A stretch of DNA of 64,000 nt. Source: Siminovitchia terrae. GTDB taxonomy: Bacteria > Bacillota > Bacilli > Bacillales > Bacillaceae_C. The first letter of the stretch is position 1. Every line of letters starts with the position of its first letter. The notes beneath the pieces were generated by a model that made no database searches, was not told the origin of the DNA, and was given only the letters and a program-made list of their open reading frames with translations. A program made the position numbers and the translations under genes. The stretch is taken from positions 124,001-188,000 of the forward strand of contig NZ_QYTW02000003.1 in NCBI RefSeq assembly GCF_003605405.2, read 5' to 3'. Below, piece after piece: positions 35,961 through 48,454 of the stretch.

Positions 35961-38266
35961 GCACGCTCGACTTCTTCCATTACAAATGCTTCGATCACGT
36001 CGCCTTCTTTTACATCATTGAAATTTTTGATCGTGATACCACATTCATATCCCTGACTCACTTCTTTAACGTCATCCTTAAATCGTTTCAGGTCATCGAT
36101 TTCACCTTCATAGATGACGATTCCGTCCCTGATCAGGCGGACACCACTGTCACGGGTGATTTTTCCATCCGTTACATATGAACCAGCAATCGTTCCGATT
36201 CTGGAAACTTTGAATGTTTGTCTGACTTCTGCCTGGCCAATGACTTTTTCTTCGTATTCAGGATCCAGCATACCTTTCATAGCTGACTCGATTTCTTCGA
36301 TCGCCTTGTAAATAATACGATGAAGTCGGATATCTACTCCTTCAGAGTCAGCTGCACGTTTAGCATTTACATCTGGGCGAACGTTAAAACCGATGACAAT
36401 GGCATTGGAAGCTGCTGCCAGTGTGATGTCTGATTCATTGATTGCACCAACGCCACCATGGATAATTCTGATGTTGACGCCGTCTACATAAATTTTCCTT
36501 AATGATGCAGCTAGGGCCTCCGCAGAACCCTGAACATCCGCTTTGATGATCACATTGAGCTCTTTCATTTCGCCTTGTTTCATCTGTTCAAAAAGCGTAT
36601 CAAGGCTTACACGTGAGTTTTCGCCTCTTTGAGCTTGCAATGCCTGCTGAGCACGGGTTTCTCCGACTTGACGGGCAGTTTTTTCATCTTGGAATACGAC
36701 AAACCGATCTCCAGCCTGAGGTACGTCGCTCAAACCAGTAATTTCGACTGGGGTTGAAGGTGCAGCTTCTTTGACACGCCGCCCGATATCATTCACCATA
36801 GCACGGACACGGCCAAAGGCGTTGCCGGCAACGATTGGATCTCCCACTTTCAATGTACCATCCTGCACAAGCAATGTTGCTACCGAACCGCGACCTTTAT
36901 CAAGCTGGGCTTCAATAACAGTTCCGAGAGCACCCCTTTTCGGATTTGCTTTCAGCTCTTCCACTTCACTTACAAGAAGGACCATTTCCAGCAAGCTGTC
37001 TATACCTTCCCCTTGAAGAGCAGAGATTGGAACAAAAATTGTGTCTCCGCCCCAATCTTCCGGTACAAGACCGTGCTCAGTCAATTCCTGCATCACCCGA
37101 TCAGGATTTGCAGTCGGCTTGTCAATCTTGTTGACCGCAACAATAATAGGCACTTCTGCAGCTTTTGCATGGTTGATCGCTTCAATTGTTTGCGGCATAA
37201 CTCCATCGTCAGCAGCTACAACTAAAATCGTAATATCTGTCACTTTGGCTCCCCTGGCACGCATTGTTGTAAACGCGGCGTGTCCCGGAGTATCCAAGAA
37301 TGTAATTTTCTTACCATTTGCTTCGATCTGATAAGCACCGATATGCTGTGTAATTCCGCCAGCTTCACCGGCTGTTACCTTTGTATTTCTCAATGAATCA
37401 AGGAGAGTCGTTTTACCATGGTCAACATGTCCCATGATTGTAACAACAGCTGGTCTTTCCACCAGATCCTCTTCGCTGCTCTCCTCTTCAAAATACACTT
37501 CAAGATCGGTCTTGTCGATTTGAATCTCTTCTTCTACTTCAACGCCATATTCTGTACAGATTAGCTCGATAGCGTCTTTGTCGAGTTCCTGATTGATTGT
37601 TGCAATAACACCAAGCATAAATAACTTTTTAATAATTTCAGAAGGCTCTCTGTGAATCTTCTTCGCAAGCTCAGCTACTGTTAAAGACTCTATAAAAGTG
37701 ATTTTTTCCGGCAACTCTTTTTGTTTAGGTGGAGCAGGCTGGTGCTGATGTTGTTTCTGGCGCTGACGGTTTTGGTTCTGTTTGCGGTTGTTGCGGCCCG
37801 GTCCTTTATTGCCTCCCCGCTGATTTCCCCTTGCGTTGGATCTATGGTTTCCGCCGTCGTTTTTAGCATGATTTTGCTTATTATTATGACGGCCGCTCCT
37901 TTGTCCCTGATTTCCCTGATTTCCCTGATTTCCTTGACTTCCTTGACTTCCTTGATTTCCCTGCTGCCTATTTTGCTGCTGTTCCGATCCGCCTTTTCGC
38001 TGGTCACCACGCTGTTCTCCGCTCTGTCCCGTTCTGGCCTGTGGACGGTTCTGCTGTTGGCCTTGTCTTTGTTGCACCCTCCTCTGAGAGCCTCCTTTTT
38101 CCCCGCTGTTCCTTTTAAAAACGGAATCAAGCTTTCCTATTGCCTGGCCATCAATGGCCGACATATGATTTGTAACCTCTATATTCATGCTTTTAAGCTT
38201 TTCTATTACATCTTTACTGGAAGTATTATGTTTTTTTGCATATTCATATACTCGCATTTTACTCAT
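35957..38266 (-). CDS. infB: Translation initiation factor IF-2
   Basis: A 769-residue GTPase. An N-terminal IF2_N domain ([15 protein letters not shown]) is followed by a long disordered Gln/Gly/Asn/Arg-rich region (about 45-195). Next come a second IF2_N motif, the G domain ([25 protein letters not shown]) and the C-terminal fMet-tRNA-binding domains. Start ATG at 38266 fits the family and has GGGGGTGA upstream. The disordered region contains a tandem 9-base repeat coding for Q-G-N/S. Confidence 0.97.
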   Translation of the reverse strand: MSKMRVYEYAKKHNTSSKDVIEKLKSMNIEVTNHMSAIDGQAIGKLDSVFKRNSGEKGGSQRRVQQRQGQQQNRPQARTGQSGEQRGDQRKGGSEQQQNRQQGNQGSQGSQGNQGNQGNQGQRSGRHNNKQNHAKNDGGNHRSNARGNQRGGNKGPGRNNRKQNQNRQRQKQHQHQPAPPKQKELPEKITFIESLTVAELAKKIHREPSEIIKKLFMLGVIATINQELDKDAIELICTEYGVEVEEEIQIDKTDLEVYFEEESSEEDLVERPAVVTIMGHVDHGKTTLLDSLRNTKVTAGEAGGITQHIGAYQIEANGKKITFLDTPGHAAFTTMRARGAKVTDITILVVAADDGVMPQTIEAINHAKAAEVPIIVAVNKIDKPTANPDRVMQELTEHGLVPEDWGGDTIFVPISALQGEGIDSLLEMVLLVSEVEELKANPKRGALGTVIEAQLDKGRGSVATLLVQDGTLKVGDPIVAGNAFGRVRAMVNDIGRRVKEAAPSTPVEITGLSDVPQAGDRFVVFQDEKTARQVGETRAQQALQAQRGENSRVSLDTLFEQMKQGEMKELNVIIKADVQGSAEALAASLRKIYVDGVNIRIIHGGVGAINESDITLAAASNAIVIGFNVRPDVNAKRAADSEGVDIRLHRIIYKAIEEIESAMKGMLDPEYEEKVIGQAEVRQTFKVSRIGTIAGSYVTDGKITRDSGVRLIRDGIVIYEGEIDDLKRFKDDVKEVSQGYECGITIKNFNDVKEGDVIEAFVMEEVERA
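37904..37966 (-). repeat. Tandem 9-bp repeat inside infB
   Basis: Seven near-identical 9-base units (plus strand TCCCTGATT and variants TCCTTGACT) encode Gln-Gly-Asn/Ser triplets in the linker of IF-2. Copy number probably varies between strains. Confidence 0.85.
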
Positions 38267-38282
38267 ATGTTCACCCCCGGGT

Positions 38283-38588
38283 TTAATCATAAAACAATGT
38301 TACCAACTTTTTCGCAAATCCGGCCTCCGCTATTGCAACCACAACCCTTGCTTCTTTTCCGATTGCCTGACCGAGCAATTCCCTTGTCTCTGCAAAAACG
38401 ACAGGAACATCATAATATCGGCATTTGTCCTGAACCTTTTTGGAGGTATTATTGGATGCGTCTTTTGCCAATATGACCAGCTTTGCTCTGCCGCTTCTAA
38501 TTTCTTTGATGACTAGTTCTTCACCTGATATTACTTTGCGCGCACGATTGGCCAAGCCGAGCAATGACATCCACTTCTCATTTTTCAT
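38283..38588 (-). CDS. ylxQ: L7Ae-family ribosomal/RNA-binding protein YlxQ
   Basis: A 101-residue protein ([36 protein letters not shown]) of the L7Ae/L30e fold that binds kink-turn RNA. It overlaps rnpM by 4 bases and is followed by infB, the usual order. Its exact role in bacteria is unsettled. Confidence 0.93.
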   Translation of the reverse strand: MKNEKWMSLLGLANRARKVISGEELVIKEIRSGRAKLVILAKDASNNTSKKVQDKCRYYDVPVVFAETRELLGQAIGKEARVVVAIAEAGFAKKLVTLFYD

Positions 38589-38860
38589 TTATTATCTCCA
38601 TCAATCAGGGAAAGCAACTCATCATATATCTCATCTTTTATTTCTGCCTGCAGATGGCTGGCAAGCACTTTTTTATTTTTAGCGGCCAAAATAACATCTT
38701 TATCTTTGGAAAGATAAGCACCTCGACCGGATTTCTTTCCAGTCAAATCCACAGAAACCTCTCCTTCCTTGGAGCGGACAATCCGGATCATTTCTTTCTT
38801 TGGCCTCATCTCGCCAGTAGCGACACATTTTCTCATAGGTATTTTTCTTTGCTTTGCCAT
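38585..38860 (-). CDS. rnpM: YlxR/RnpM RNA-binding protein
   Basis: A 91-residue protein with RKCVATGEMRPKKEMIRIVR and the GRGAYLS motif of the YlxR family, reported to modulate RNase P. I chose the ATG at 38860 because it aligns with MSKQKKVPLRKC of B. subtilis; a GTG nine bases upstream is in the Shine-Dalgarno region. It lies between nusA and ylxQ. Confidence 0.92.
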   Translation of the reverse strand: MAKQRKIPMRKCVATGEMRPKKEMIRIVRSKEGEVSVDLTGKKSGRGAYLSKDKDVILAAKNKKVLASHLQAEIKDEIYDELLSLIDGDNK

Positions 38861-38871
38861 CTTCCTCACCC

Positions 38872-39999
38872 CTATTCGATTTCTTCGTTCAACAAATCGA
38901 ATGATTCATCCAATTCCTCTTCTTCCTCAAAATCAAACACTTCGTCCCTTGGATAAATCCCGGCTTCACGGGCATCCGTTTCACTTTTAATATCTATTTT
39001 CCAGCCTGTCAATTTTGCAGCAAGACGGGCGTTTTGTCCGCGTTTTCCAATAGCCAGGGAAAGCTGATAATCTGGCACAATCACAGTTGTTGCTTTGTCA
39101 TCTTCGTTCACAATGACATCGAGCACCTTAGACGGACTTAATGCATTTGCTACGAATTCAACCGGATCTGAAGACCATTCAACTATATCAATCTTCTCAC
39201 CTTTCAACTCGTCAACAATGGCTTGGACCCTTGCTCCTTTAGGACCGACACAAGCTCCTACAGGATCAATGTCATCATAATCTGTCGCAACAGAGATTTT
39301 TGAACGGTCCCCCGCTTCCCTGGCAACAGACTTTATTTCAACAGTTCCATCGTATATTTCCGGAACTTCGATTTCAAACAGGCGCTTAAGCAGGCCAGGA
39401 TGAGTTCTTGAAACAAAGATTTGCGGACCTTTTGTCGTCTTTTCGACTTTTGTCAAATAGACTTTGATCCGATCATGAGGCTTATATGTTTCATTAGACA
39501 TTTGCTCACTTTGTGGAAGCAGCGCCTCGATTTTTCCAAGGCTTACATATATGAAGCGGGGATCTTGACGCTGTACGATACCTGTCATGATATCATCTTC
39601 ACGATCCACAAATTCTGAATAGATAATGCCTCGTTCAGCTTCCCTTACACGCTGTGTAACGACCTGTTTGGCTGTTTGGGCTGCAATTCTGCCAAATTCC
39701 TTTGGTGTCACTTCAAGCTCCACCATATCACCCGGCTCATAAGAAGGGTTGATATTCCGCGCTTCATCTATAGAAATTTCCAGCCTGGAATCGAAGACTT
39801 CATCGACCACTTCTTTTCTGGCAAAAACCCTCATGGTCCCAGTTTCCAAGTTCAAATCAACGCGTACATTCTGTGCCTGGTTAAAGTTTCTTTTATATGC
39901 GGACACCAAAGCAGCTTCAATGGCCTCAATCAGGACTTCCCGGGAAATTCCTTTTTCTTTTTCCAAAATAATTAGAGCATCCATTAGTTCTGAGCTCAT
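38872..39999 (-). CDS. nusA: Transcription termination/antitermination factor NusA
   Basis: A 375-residue protein: an N-terminal RNA-polymerase-binding domain ([19 protein letters not shown]), an S1 domain (about 135-200), and two KH domains with [14 protein letters not shown] and [16 protein letters not shown]. An acidic tail follows. It lacks the C-terminal repeats of the E. coli protein, as usual in Bacillota. ATG at 39999 has better spacing from AAGGGGAG than the ATG six bases upstream. Confidence 0.97.
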   Translation of the reverse strand: MSSELMDALIILEKEKGISREVLIEAIEAALVSAYKRNFNQAQNVRVDLNLETGTMRVFARKEVVDEVFDSRLEISIDEARNINPSYEPGDMVELEVTPKEFGRIAAQTAKQVVTQRVREAERGIIYSEFVDREDDIMTGIVQRQDPRFIYVSLGKIEALLPQSEQMSNETYKPHDRIKVYLTKVEKTTKGPQIFVSRTHPGLLKRLFEIEVPEIYDGTVEIKSVAREAGDRSKISVATDYDDIDPVGACVGPKGARVQAIVDELKGEKIDIVEWSSDPVEFVANALSPSKVLDVIVNEDDKATTVIVPDYQLSLAIGKRGQNARLAAKLTGWKIDIKSETDAREAGIYPRDEVFDFEEEEELDESFDLLNEEIE

Positions 40000-40034
40000 G
40001 AACATGTTCTCCCCTTTTCTCTATTGTTCGCTAT

Positions 40035-40502
40035 TTAAAAAACGACGGCTAAACGGGCTTTTGCCACTTTTTCATATGGAATTTCGAATGTTTTCGTCCG
40101 GGTTTTTATGTTGACGTCGATTTTTAAAGCTTCGCCATTAAATTCAACCAGCTTGCCTTCAAATTCTTTTTCTCCATCGATCGGTTCATATGTTTTGACA
40201 TTGACTTGCTTTCCTATGGCTTTTGTAAAATCTTCCGCCTTTTTCAAAGGTCTTTCTGCTCCTGGTGATGAGACTTCTAAAAAATAATTGTGTGGTATAG
40301 GGTCCAATTCATCCAGCTTCTCTCCAAGCTTTTCACTAACAAGGCCGCACTCCTCTATGTCTACACCAGTTTCCTTATCAATGAAAAGACGAAGAAACCA
40401 ATTTTTCCCTTCCTTGACATATTCGATATCAACCAGTTCAAGCTGGATTTCCTCTAGGATCGGAGCCACAAGTTCTTCAACCATGTCTGTCACTTTACTC
40501 AT
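40035..40502 (-). CDS. rimP: Ribosome maturation factor RimP
   Basis: A 155-residue protein with [32 protein letters not shown] and [14 protein letters not shown]. It assists 30S assembly. ATG at 40502 directly follows the strong site TTGGAGGTTTTT. It is the first gene of the nusA-infB operon. Confidence 0.96.
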   Translation of the reverse strand: MSKVTDMVEELVAPILEEIQLELVDIEYVKEGKNWFLRLFIDKETGVDIEECGLVSEKLGEKLDELDPIPHNYFLEVSSPGAERPLKKAEDFTKAIGKQVNVKTYEPIDGEKEFEGKLVEFNGEALKIDVNIKTRTKTFEIPYEKVAKARLAVVF

Positions 40503-40558
40503 AAAAACCTCCAAAAAATAGAGTCTCTATTTGGTTCCGTATATTTATCTGCAAATAA

Positions 40559-40678
40559 GAAAAGCGCAAGGCGCCCGTCCATCGGCGAAAATCACAAGGC
40601 GAATTGCGAGGAGGCAGTTCCTCAGCCACCGCAGCAATTTGACTTGCGTCCTCGAGCCGATGGCGCCTGAAGCTAAAC
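40559..40678 (+). repeat. Family B repeat, copy 6
   Basis: GAAAAGCGCAAGGCGCC ... GGCGCCTGAAGCTAAAC with perfectly complementary GGCGCC ends, inside the rimP-polC gap. Confidence 0.8.
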
Positions 40679-40739
40679 CAAACACTTACCAATTTAAGTG
40701 AAAACTTAGTCTAATTTCAATTTCTTTTCTTACAATACG

Positions 40740-40767
40740 AAAGAGTGGGGGGCACCCACTCTTTTTG
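40740..40767 (-). terminator. Intrinsic terminator after polC
   Basis: AAAGAGTGGG/CCCACTCTTT hairpin with short U runs, about 77 bases beyond the polC stop; it may work in both directions. Confidence 0.7.
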
Positions 40768-40843
40768 CGCAGAGTCTATTCATAGTATTTCCAATAAAAA
40801 TATACCATAACCCTATATCGTTTGCAAATAATTGGCTGAAACC

Positions 40844-43800
40844 TTAGAAAAGAGACAGCTGATTTTGATCAGGGAGTGATTCCAAACAGCCTTGCTGGTC
40901 TAAATATTCGATCACTGTCTTAGAAACTTTTCCACGCTTCTGAAGGTCTTCCTTCGAAAGAAATTCCCCATCCTCACGAGCCTTTACAATGTTTATCGCA
41001 GCATTTGTACCTAATCCAGGGATAGCATTGAATGGCGGAATCAGCGTATCCCCGTCAATGATGAATTCAGAGGCTCCCGATCGATAAAGATTGACTCGCT
41101 GAAATTTAAATTTGCGTTCACACATCTCTAGAGCAATCTCCAGAACCGTCAGCAGATTCTTTTCTTTTGTCGAGGCATCTAGCCCTTTTGCGTTGATTTC
41201 TTCTATTTTGGATCGGATCGCCTGAGAACCGCGCACCATCGCTTCAAGATCAAAATCCTCAGCTCTGACAGTGAAGTATGCCGCATAATAAAGGAGCGGA
41301 TGATGGACTTTGAAATAAGCAATTCTTACAGCCATCAGTACATACGCTGTTGCGTGCGCCTTTGGAAACATGTACTTAATTTTTTTACATGAATCAATAT
41401 ACCATTCCGGTACATTGTTATTCCGCATTTCCTCTTCCCATTCAGGTGTCAAGCCCTTCCCTTTCCTGACAAACTCCATGATTTTAAAAGCGAGTGACGG
41501 TTCGAGGCCTTGGTAAATAAGGTACACCATAATATCATCCCGGCATCCAATAACATCAGAGAGCGTACATGTTCCAGACCGGATAAGCTCCTGGGCATTG
41601 CCAAGCCATACATCTGTACCATGTGAAAGCCCTGAGATCTGGACGAGTTCTGAAAAAGTGGTTGGCATCGTATCCTCTAGCATCTGCCTTACAAAACGGG
41701 TACCAAATTCAGGTATCCCCAATGTTCCTGTCTTACACATAATTTGTTCTTCTGTCACACCAAGAGACTCCGTGCCACTGAAAATCTTCATTACTTCCGG
41801 ATCATCGATCGGAATCGTTTTGGGGTCCATTCCACTGAGTTCTTGCAGCATACGGATCACCGTGGGATCATCGTGTCCAAGAATATCCAATTTTAATAGA
41901 TTGCTATCTATGGAGTGGAAATCAAAATGTGTCGTTCTCCAATCAGACCCGGTATCATCAGCTGGAAATTGAATAGGGCAAAAATCGAATATTTCCATGT
42001 CCGATGGTACTACGATGATTCCTCCCGGGTGCTGTCCTGTTGTCCTTTTCACACCGGTACACCCTTGCACGAGCCTATCAATTTCCGCATTCCGCATCAT
42101 TAAATTATTATCCTGCTCATAGCCCCTTACATAACCATAGGCCGTCTTTTCTGCCACTGTTCCAATCGTACCTGCCCGATATACGTAGTCTTCTCCAAAC
42201 AGTTCCTTCGTATAATTGTGAGCATGCGGCTGGTAATCACCAGAGAAGTTCAAATCGATATCTGGTACCTTGTCTCCCTTAAATCCCAGGAACGTTTCAA
42301 ATGGTATGTCGTGTCCATCTTTTTTATATTCCGCTCCACATTTTTCACAAGATTTATCCGGAAGGTCAAATCCAGAGCCGACTGATCCGTCATCAAAGAA
42401 CTCGGAGTGTTTACATGCAGGGCAGACATAATGTGGGGGCAGTGGATTGACCTCCGTAATTTCAGTCATGGTAGCCACCAAAGATGAACCGACTGATCCC
42501 CTTGAACCTACCAAATAACCATCCACCAAGGATTTTTTTACAAGTTTATGGGAGATCAAGTAGATAACGGCAAACCCATGGCCGATAATGCTTGCGAGTT
42601 CTTTCTCAAGCCTAGCCTCTACGATCTCTGGAAGCTTTTCGCCGTAAATCGACTCAGCCATTTTGTAGCTCATTGATCGGATTTCCGACTCCGCGCCGTC
42701 AATTTTTGGCGTATACAAGTCATCCCTGATCGGTTTGACATCTTCTATCTTGTCTGTAATCAAGTTGGAATTTGTTACGACAACTTCATATGCTTTTTCT
42801 TTTCCAAGAAAAGAAAACTCCGCTAACATTTCATCTGTCGTCCGGAAATGAACTTCAGGAAGGTTGTACCTATTCATCGGGTTGGCTCCGCCTTGTGATC
42901 TGATCAGTATTTCCCTGTAGATCTTATCCTCTTTGTTCAGATAATGAACATTTCCGGTAGCGACAACAGGCATATTGAGCGTTTCACCCATACTTACGAT
43001 ATTTTTGATAATATCTTCAAGATCCTTCTCATCCCTTACGAGCTCCATTTCAAGAAGAGGTGCGTAGACGGGTTTCGGATGAATTTCAATATAATCGTAA
43101 AACCCTGCCGCTTTTTCCGCTTCCGCACGTCCCTTTTGCATCATAGCTTCGAAAACTTCTCCTTTATCACAGCCAGAGCCGACAAGGATACCTTCCCTAT
43201 ATTTTTCCAATAAAGACCGTGGGATACGCGGAACTCTATAAAAGTAATTCAAATGCGAATATGAAACAAGCTTATAAAGGTTTTTCAGCCCGGCATCATT
43301 TTGTACAAGCAATGTACAATGGGAGGGCCTTACCCGTTTATATGAATCTCCCTGTCCCATATTGTCATTCAGTTGATCGTGGTAAAGAATATCCTTCTGT
43401 TTTGCATCTCCAAGCAACTTCAAAAATATTTTTCCTGTTGCTTCTGCATCATAAATCGCCCTGTGATGCTGGACGAGCTCAATATCGAACCTCTTAGCCA
43501 ATGTGTTTAGGCGATGATTCTTAAATTCAGGATACAGAAACCTTGCAAGTTCCAAAGTATCAATAACCGGGTTTTCCACTTTCGGCAATCCTACCCTCTG
43601 ATTGCCAGCATTCAAAAAGCCTATATCAAATGAAGCGTTATGTGCAACGAGTATACCGTCCTCAATCCAATGATGGAAGTCATGGAGGACTTCCTCTATT
43701 TCTGGCGCATTTTCGACCATGTCATCCGTTATTCCTGTTAACTCAATTGTTGTAGCTGACAAAGGATGATGCGGGTTTGCAAATCTTTCGAAACGGTCAA

Positions 43801-45178
43801 TCTCTTCTCCCCCGCGTATTTTTACTGCGGCCAACTCAATGATTTTGTCATAGATTGCCGAAAGACCCGTGGTCTCAACGTCAAAAACGATATATGTGTC
43901 TTCTTCCAAGAGTCTATGAGCACTGTTATAGGCAATCGGGACACCATCATCAACCAGATTGGCCTCCAGCCCATACAACACTTTTATATCATTCTTTTTT
44001 CCTGCACCGTAGGCTTCAGGAAACGACTGAACGACTGCATGGTCTGTAAGCGCAATAGCGGTATGTCCCCATTTTTTTGCTTGAGAGATAAAACTGCTTA
44101 TGGATGTAACAGCATCCATTTGGCTCATCGGTGAATGTAAATGGAGTTCTACTCTTTTTTGCCCTTTCGCTAAATCTTTTCTTTCCTGCGCCTTCACCTC
44201 ATTGATATCCTGGGCCATAAGAACAAGTTCCCTAGCAAAGGTATCATTTTGCACACTTCCACGGGCTCTTACCCACATGCCTTTTTTCAGCATCTTCATA
44301 AGGGCAGCATCTTCATTATCTTTAGAGAACATTTTCACGGAAATAGAATTAGTGTAATCCGTCATTTTGAAAGTAAGTAATGTCCTTCCGCTGCGAAGCT
44401 CTCTTGTTTCAGCTGAGAAAATATACCCTTCAACCGTGATACGACGTTCTTCATCATGGATCTCTTCAAGCCTTTTAATCTCTTCATCACTTTTGATCGT
44501 ATATCCAATCGTCAACGGGCCGCTCAATTCAACGCCACTACCATTCTCTTTTTCCGCTTCCATCCGCTGCATGTCCGCAAGAGCCTGACGTGCCCGCTCT
44601 TTGTCTTCTCTCTGCTTTTCTTCCATAAATTTCTCATACTCTTCATTGGATTGTGCCTCATCACCGATTTCTGCTGACAGCATGACAGATGGAAAGCCAA
44701 ATTTCATATATATGTCGGAAAGTTCCTTTCCATATTTTTCCTGAAGCGTCCTTGCCTCCATATCGTTCCTGACCTTGACAATGAGCTTATTACCCTGGAC
44801 ATCAGGAAGCTGCCCATCTAAAAGGCCAAGAAGCATCGGCGACATCCCCTCGATCTCTTTTAGACATTCACGCCAATAATCGATAACAAGCTCTTTACTA
44901 TATGTATGATCATTGTAAGACAGGGTAAAACCTACTTGTGCAATCTGGTGAAAGGCTTGTTGAAGTTTTTGAGAAAATGCTGTATAAACGCGGCATGGGA
45001 GTAGACTTTCTAATAAAAAATAAAAATGCCATCTCTTGTTTGTTTTATCGACAACCAGTTTTTCTATCTGACCGGATTGAAAATATTGCATATATTGGTC
45101 ATCTGTTAACCCTATCTGCTGGAGCAGCAATAGGAAACGTTCTTTTTTTTCGGCGGGATTCTGCGTCTTGGACGTCAT
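40844..45178 (-). CDS. polC: DNA polymerase III alpha subunit, PolC type
   Basis: A 1444-residue replicative polymerase. From the N-terminus: a helical domain, an OB fold (about 235-325), a PHP domain split by the 3'-5' exonuclease (Asp/Glu near 430 in [10 protein letters not shown]), and a zinc finger (CPACKHSEF and CEKCGAEY, about 905-945). The palm follows with catalytic acids near 974 in [12 protein letters not shown], then helix-hairpin-helix and C-terminal beta-clamp-binding sequences (NQLSLF at the end). It is the main replicase of Bacillota. A family B repeat separates it from rimP on one side and proS on the other. Confidence 0.98.
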   Translation of the reverse strand: MTSKTQNPAEKKERFLLLLQQIGLTDDQYMQYFQSGQIEKLVVDKTNKRWHFYFLLESLLPCRVYTAFSQKLQQAFHQIAQVGFTLSYNDHTYSKELVIDYWRECLKEIEGMSPMLLGLLDGQLPDVQGNKLIVKVRNDMEARTLQEKYGKELSDIYMKFGFPSVMLSAEIGDEAQSNEEYEKFMEEKQREDKERARQALADMQRMEAEKENGSGVELSGPLTIGYTIKSDEEIKRLEEIHDEERRITVEGYIFSAETRELRSGRTLLTFKMTDYTNSISVKMFSKDNEDAALMKMLKKGMWVRARGSVQNDTFARELVLMAQDINEVKAQERKDLAKGQKRVELHLHSPMSQMDAVTSISSFISQAKKWGHTAIALTDHAVVQSFPEAYGAGKKNDIKVLYGLEANLVDDGVPIAYNSAHRLLEEDTYIVFDVETTGLSAIYDKIIELAAVKIRGGEEIDRFERFANPHHPLSATTIELTGITDDMVENAPEIEEVLHDFHHWIEDGILVAHNASFDIGFLNAGNQRVGLPKVENPVIDTLELARFLYPEFKNHRLNTLAKRFDIELVQHHRAIYDAEATGKIFLKLLGDAKQKDILYHDQLNDNMGQGDSYKRVRPSHCTLLVQNDAGLKNLYKLVSYSHLNYFYRVPRIPRSLLEKYREGILVGSGCDKGEVFEAMMQKGRAEAEKAAGFYDYIEIHPKPVYAPLLEMELVRDEKDLEDIIKNIVSMGETLNMPVVATGNVHYLNKEDKIYREILIRSQGGANPMNRYNLPEVHFRTTDEMLAEFSFLGKEKAYEVVVTNSNLITDKIEDVKPIRDDLYTPKIDGAESEIRSMSYKMAESIYGEKLPEIVEARLEKELASIIGHGFAVIYLISHKLVKKSLVDGYLVGSRGSVGSSLVATMTEITEVNPLPPHYVCPACKHSEFFDDGSVGSGFDLPDKSCEKCGAEYKKDGHDIPFETFLGFKGDKVPDIDLNFSGDYQPHAHNYTKELFGEDYVYRAGTIGTVAEKTAYGYVRGYEQDNNLMMRNAEIDRLVQGCTGVKRTTGQHPGGIIVVPSDMEIFDFCPIQFPADDTGSDWRTTHFDFHSIDSNLLKLDILGHDDPTVIRMLQELSGMDPKTIPIDDPEVMKIFSGTESLGVTEEQIMCKTGTLGIPEFGTRFVRQMLEDTMPTTFSELVQISGLSHGTDVWLGNAQELIRSGTCTLSDVIGCRDDIMVYLIYQGLEPSLAFKIMEFVRKGKGLTPEWEEEMRNNNVPEWYIDSCKKIKYMFPKAHATAYVLMAVRIAYFKVHHPLLYYAAYFTVRAEDFDLEAMVRGSQAIRSKIEEINAKGLDASTKEKNLLTVLEIALEMCERKFKFQRVNLYRSGASEFIIDGDTLIPPFNAIPGLGTNAAINIVKAREDGEFLSKEDLQKRGKVSKTVIEYLDQQGCLESLPDQNQLSLF

Positions 45179-45211
45179 TTGATCCTCTCCCCCAATTCAT
45201 TCTACAAATAA

Positions 45212-45377
45212 GAAAAGCCGCAGGTGCGTATTCATTTTGATATCGTTCTTCCGCGACCCTATCACCTAACCGACTAAAGCATGTCCAGCTCATCAGCGGA
45301 CCTAGGGCACGACAGCCTGCCGTCGCTTGTACAGGGTCTCTTCGCTGGCAAGCCTGGACTAAGCACTTGCGCTTCTT
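45212..45377 (+). repeat. Family B repeat, copy 7 (expanded/divergent)
   Basis: Begins GAAAAGCCGCAGGTGCG and ends ACTTGCGCTTCTT, with several internal palindromes. Similarity to family B is mainly at the start. Confidence 0.5.
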
Positions 45378-45402
45378 AAAAACCATAAACTTTCTTTATT
45401 TT

Positions 45403-45437
45403 AACAAAGGAAGGCACCTTTTTGAAAAGGTACCTTT
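45403..45437 (-). terminator. Possible terminator after proS
   Basis: An 11-base stem AGGTACCTTTT/AAAAGGTGCCT on the minus strand with a weak downstream U-rich tract. Confidence 0.45.
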
Positions 45438-45446
45438 CATTTTGAA

Positions 45447-47153
45447 TTACAATTCTTTAAAAATATTTGTAAGGACTTGTAGCAGATCCTCTGCTTTCAC
45501 TTCCTGCATTTCACCGGACTTCCGGACTTTTACTTCCACAATGCCTTCGGCAGCTTTTTTACCGACTGTCACCCTGACGGGCATTCCAATCAAATCAGAA
45601 TCTTTGAATTTGACTCCAGGCCGCTCATTGCGATCATCTAAGAGCACATTATAGCGATTTTCTTTCAACTCTCGATACAATTTTTCAGCAAGATTTTCCT
45701 GATCCGAATCCTTCATATTAACCGGAATCAAATGAATGTGATAGGGAGCAATATTTGCTGGCCAAATCAATCCGTTCTCGTCGTTGAACTGTTCAGCAAC
45801 TGCAGATAGTGTACGTGATACGCCTATCCCGTAACAGCCCATGAGGTAAGGGGAGGACTTTCCATTTTCATCCAAATATATTGCTGACATCGCTTCGCTG
45901 TATTTCGTTCCGAGTTTAAAGATATGCCCGACTTCAATCCCTCTTGCAAACTTAATCGTCCCTTTTCCGTCAGGAGATGGATCTCCTTCCTGAATGAATC
46001 TTAGGTCCACAAATTTTTCAACTGTAAAATCTCGTCCAGGAACGACATTCATGTAATGGTAATCATCTTCATTAGCGCCGCAAACGGCATTAACCATTGC
46101 CTCAATCGCTTTATCTGCAACGATTTTCAAAGTTGCTGGAAGGTTGACTGGTCCAATGGAACCGAATGAACAATTCAAGAGCTCTTTAGTCCGCTCTTCA
46201 TCGGCAAATTCAACTGAGGTTGCGTTCAAAGCATTTTTCACTTTAATATCATTGATTTCGTGATCTCCCCTAACCAGTACCATGACCGGCTCTTCGTCCA
46301 CAATCAGTACAAGGGATTTGATGATATTTGATGCTTGTACATTTAAAAACTCAGAAACTTCGGAGATTGTTTTTTGTCCAGGCGTTTCTACTTTGGAGAG
46401 CTCTTGTTCCGGCTCATTCGACTTTTCATACTCCTGATGAACTTCTGCCATCTCTATGTTTGCAGCATAGGAGGAACCATCCGAGTAAGCGATCGTATCC
46501 TCTCCGATCTCGGACAAAACCATGAACTCCTGTGTATCCTTCCCGCCAATTGCTCCGGAATCTGCCAAAACTGCTCTAAAGTCCAAACCACATCTTGTAA
46601 AGATGTTCGTGTAGGCTTGGTACATCTTTTGATAGACATCATCAAGACTTTCCGCTGATGTATGGAATGAATATGCATCTTTCATGATAAACTCACGACC
46701 TCGTAAAAGGCCAAAGCGCGGACGTTTTTCATCCCTAAATTTCGTCTGGATTTGATACAGTGTCACGGGAAGGCGTTTATAAGATGGTACTGCGTCACTT
46801 ACAATGCTTGTAATGACTTCCTCATGTGTTGGACCTAATGCAAAACTGCGATCATGCCGGTCATGCATTCTCATCAACTCATCGCCGTATGTATACCAGC
46901 GCCCTGAAGACTGCCATAATTCAGCTGGTTGGAGAGCTGGCAGGAGAAGTTCGGCTGCTCCTGCGTTTTCCATTTCTTCTCTAATGATCTGTCCAATGTT
47001 ATCAAGCGCTCTTTTGGCAAGCGGCAAGTATGAATATACCCCGCTTGCGATTTGCTTTATAAAACCTGCTCTGAGCAGCAGCTGATGGCTTTTGATTTCA
47101 GCATCAGACGGCAGCTCGCGGAGCGTTGGAATCAATGTCATGCTTTGCCTCAT
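45447..47153 (-). CDS. proS: Prolyl-tRNA synthetase
   Basis: A 568-residue class II synthetase of the bacterial type with an inserted editing domain (about 230-385). Motifs include [32 protein letters not shown] and the C-terminal [13 protein letters not shown]. Start ATG at 47153 ([13 protein letters not shown]) matches the family and follows GAGGTG. The gene lies between rasP and polC as in B. subtilis. Confidence 0.97.
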   Translation of the reverse strand: MRQSMTLIPTLRELPSDAEIKSHQLLLRAGFIKQIASGVYSYLPLAKRALDNIGQIIREEMENAGAAELLLPALQPAELWQSSGRWYTYGDELMRMHDRHDRSFALGPTHEEVITSIVSDAVPSYKRLPVTLYQIQTKFRDEKRPRFGLLRGREFIMKDAYSFHTSAESLDDVYQKMYQAYTNIFTRCGLDFRAVLADSGAIGGKDTQEFMVLSEIGEDTIAYSDGSSYAANIEMAEVHQEYEKSNEPEQELSKVETPGQKTISEVSEFLNVQASNIIKSLVLIVDEEPVMVLVRGDHEINDIKVKNALNATSVEFADEERTKELLNCSFGSIGPVNLPATLKIVADKAIEAMVNAVCGANEDDYHYMNVVPGRDFTVEKFVDLRFIQEGDPSPDGKGTIKFARGIEVGHIFKLGTKYSEAMSAIYLDENGKSSPYLMGCYGIGVSRTLSAVAEQFNDENGLIWPANIAPYHIHLIPVNMKDSDQENLAEKLYRELKENRYNVLLDDRNERPGVKFKDSDLIGMPVRVTVGKKAAEGIVEVKVRKSGEMQEVKAEDLLQVLTNIFKEL

Positions 47154-47173
47154 CACTTGCACCTCTATCTATA

Positions 47174-48451
47174 TTATTTAATAATAAAGAATCGTTGAAT
47201 GTCGTTCCATGTAACAACAATCATCAAGACCATCAAAAGAGCGAAACCGATAAAGTGAACCATTCCTTCTTTTTGGCGGTCAATCGGCTTTCCGCGCAGA
47301 GCTTCCACACCAAAGAACAGGAGGCGGCCGCCATCCAGTGCCGGTACTGGGAGCAGGTTCATGATTCCTAAGTTAATACTTAGAAGAGCCGCCCATTTCA
47401 TCAGTAACAGAACTCCCGATTTCGCCACGGTTTCCGTTGTTTTATATATTCCGACAGGGCCCGCAAGCATATCAATAGAGAACTGCCCTGTAACAAGCTT
47501 TCCAAGCAACCGGAAAATCTCTACAGTCCAATGGTAGGTTTCAGTAAAACCATTGACTGCTACGCTAGAGAATGACTTATCAACGGGCGCTTGCACTCCA
47601 ATTAAGCCGAACTCCTCACCGTCGGCCACCTCCCTTTTGGGGGTAACCATAATATCAAGTGTTTTATCCTCACGTTCAACCGTAAAGACAAGCTCTTCTC
47701 CAGGATGACTGCGGACAACTTCGGTAATATCGTCAAAGTTTGAAATTTCGGCGCCGTCGATGCTTAAAACAACGTCGCCCTCCTTAAATCCTGCTTCGTA
47801 CGCTGATCCGTCCGGAAGCAATTTGCCGATAAGCGGATCGTTTATCTGTACTCCCTGGATGAACCCTAATACTGTGAAAATGACGATGGCAAGTACAAAG
47901 TTCATCATCGGTCCGGCAAAAATGGTCATTGCCCTTGCACTCAGTTTCTTAGAACCAAACTGACGGTCCCATGGTGCTATTTGTGTTTCCGTCTGATCTT
48001 CGACAATCATGGCTTCATGAGACAGATGGAATGTTTTTAATGTCTCATCGTCTCCATCCTCATACCCTTTTATCAATAGATCATGTTCAAGGTCGGCCGA
48101 TTCCACTTCCACTGCGCGTGCATTTGAAAAACGGTCCTTCCCCTGTAATATTACTTTTTCTACCAGACCATCATCATTTAAAACGAGTGCTACCCGATGG
48201 CCTGGCTTGATTTCCATCATCTCCGGGTCATCTCCGGCCATTCTTACATAACCCCCAAGAGGAAGAAGACGAATCGTGTACAATGTTTCCTGGGTTTTAT
48301 GGGAAAACACCTTAGGCCCCATACCGATCGCAAACTCTCTGACAAGTATTCCTGCACGTTTCGCAAAGACAAAGTGTCCCAGCTCGTGGAAAAATACCAA
48401 AGCCCCAAAAATAATTATAAAAGCGATGACTGTATTCAAAAAAATAACCAC
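47174..48451 (-). CDS. rasP: Intramembrane zinc metalloprotease RasP (site-2 protease)
   Basis: A 425-residue membrane protease. The zinc site is His22-Glu23-x-x-His26 in FFHELGHFVFAKRAG in the first helix; NLLPVPALDGGR in the third helix supplies the other ligand. A PDZ domain at about 205-290 lies between. It cleaves anti-sigma factors such as RsiW and remnants such as FtsL. It follows dxr by only 3 bases. Confidence 0.96.
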   Translation of the reverse strand: MVIFLNTVIAFIIIFGALVFFHELGHFVFAKRAGILVREFAIGMGPKVFSHKTQETLYTIRLLPLGGYVRMAGDDPEMMEIKPGHRVALVLNDDGLVEKVILQGKDRFSNARAVEVESADLEHDLLIKGYEDGDDETLKTFHLSHEAMIVEDQTETQIAPWDRQFGSKKLSARAMTIFAGPMMNFVLAIVIFTVLGFIQGVQINDPLIGKLLPDGSAYEAGFKEGDVVLSIDGAEISNFDDITEVVRSHPGEELVFTVEREDKTLDIMVTPKREVADGEEFGLIGVQAPVDKSFSSVAVNGFTETYHWTVEIFRLLGKLVTGQFSIDMLAGPVGIYKTTETVAKSGVLLLMKWAALLSINLGIMNLLPVPALDGGRLLFFGVEALRGKPIDRQKEGMVHFIGFALLMVLMIVVTWNDIQRFFIIK

Positions 48452-48454
48452 CTT

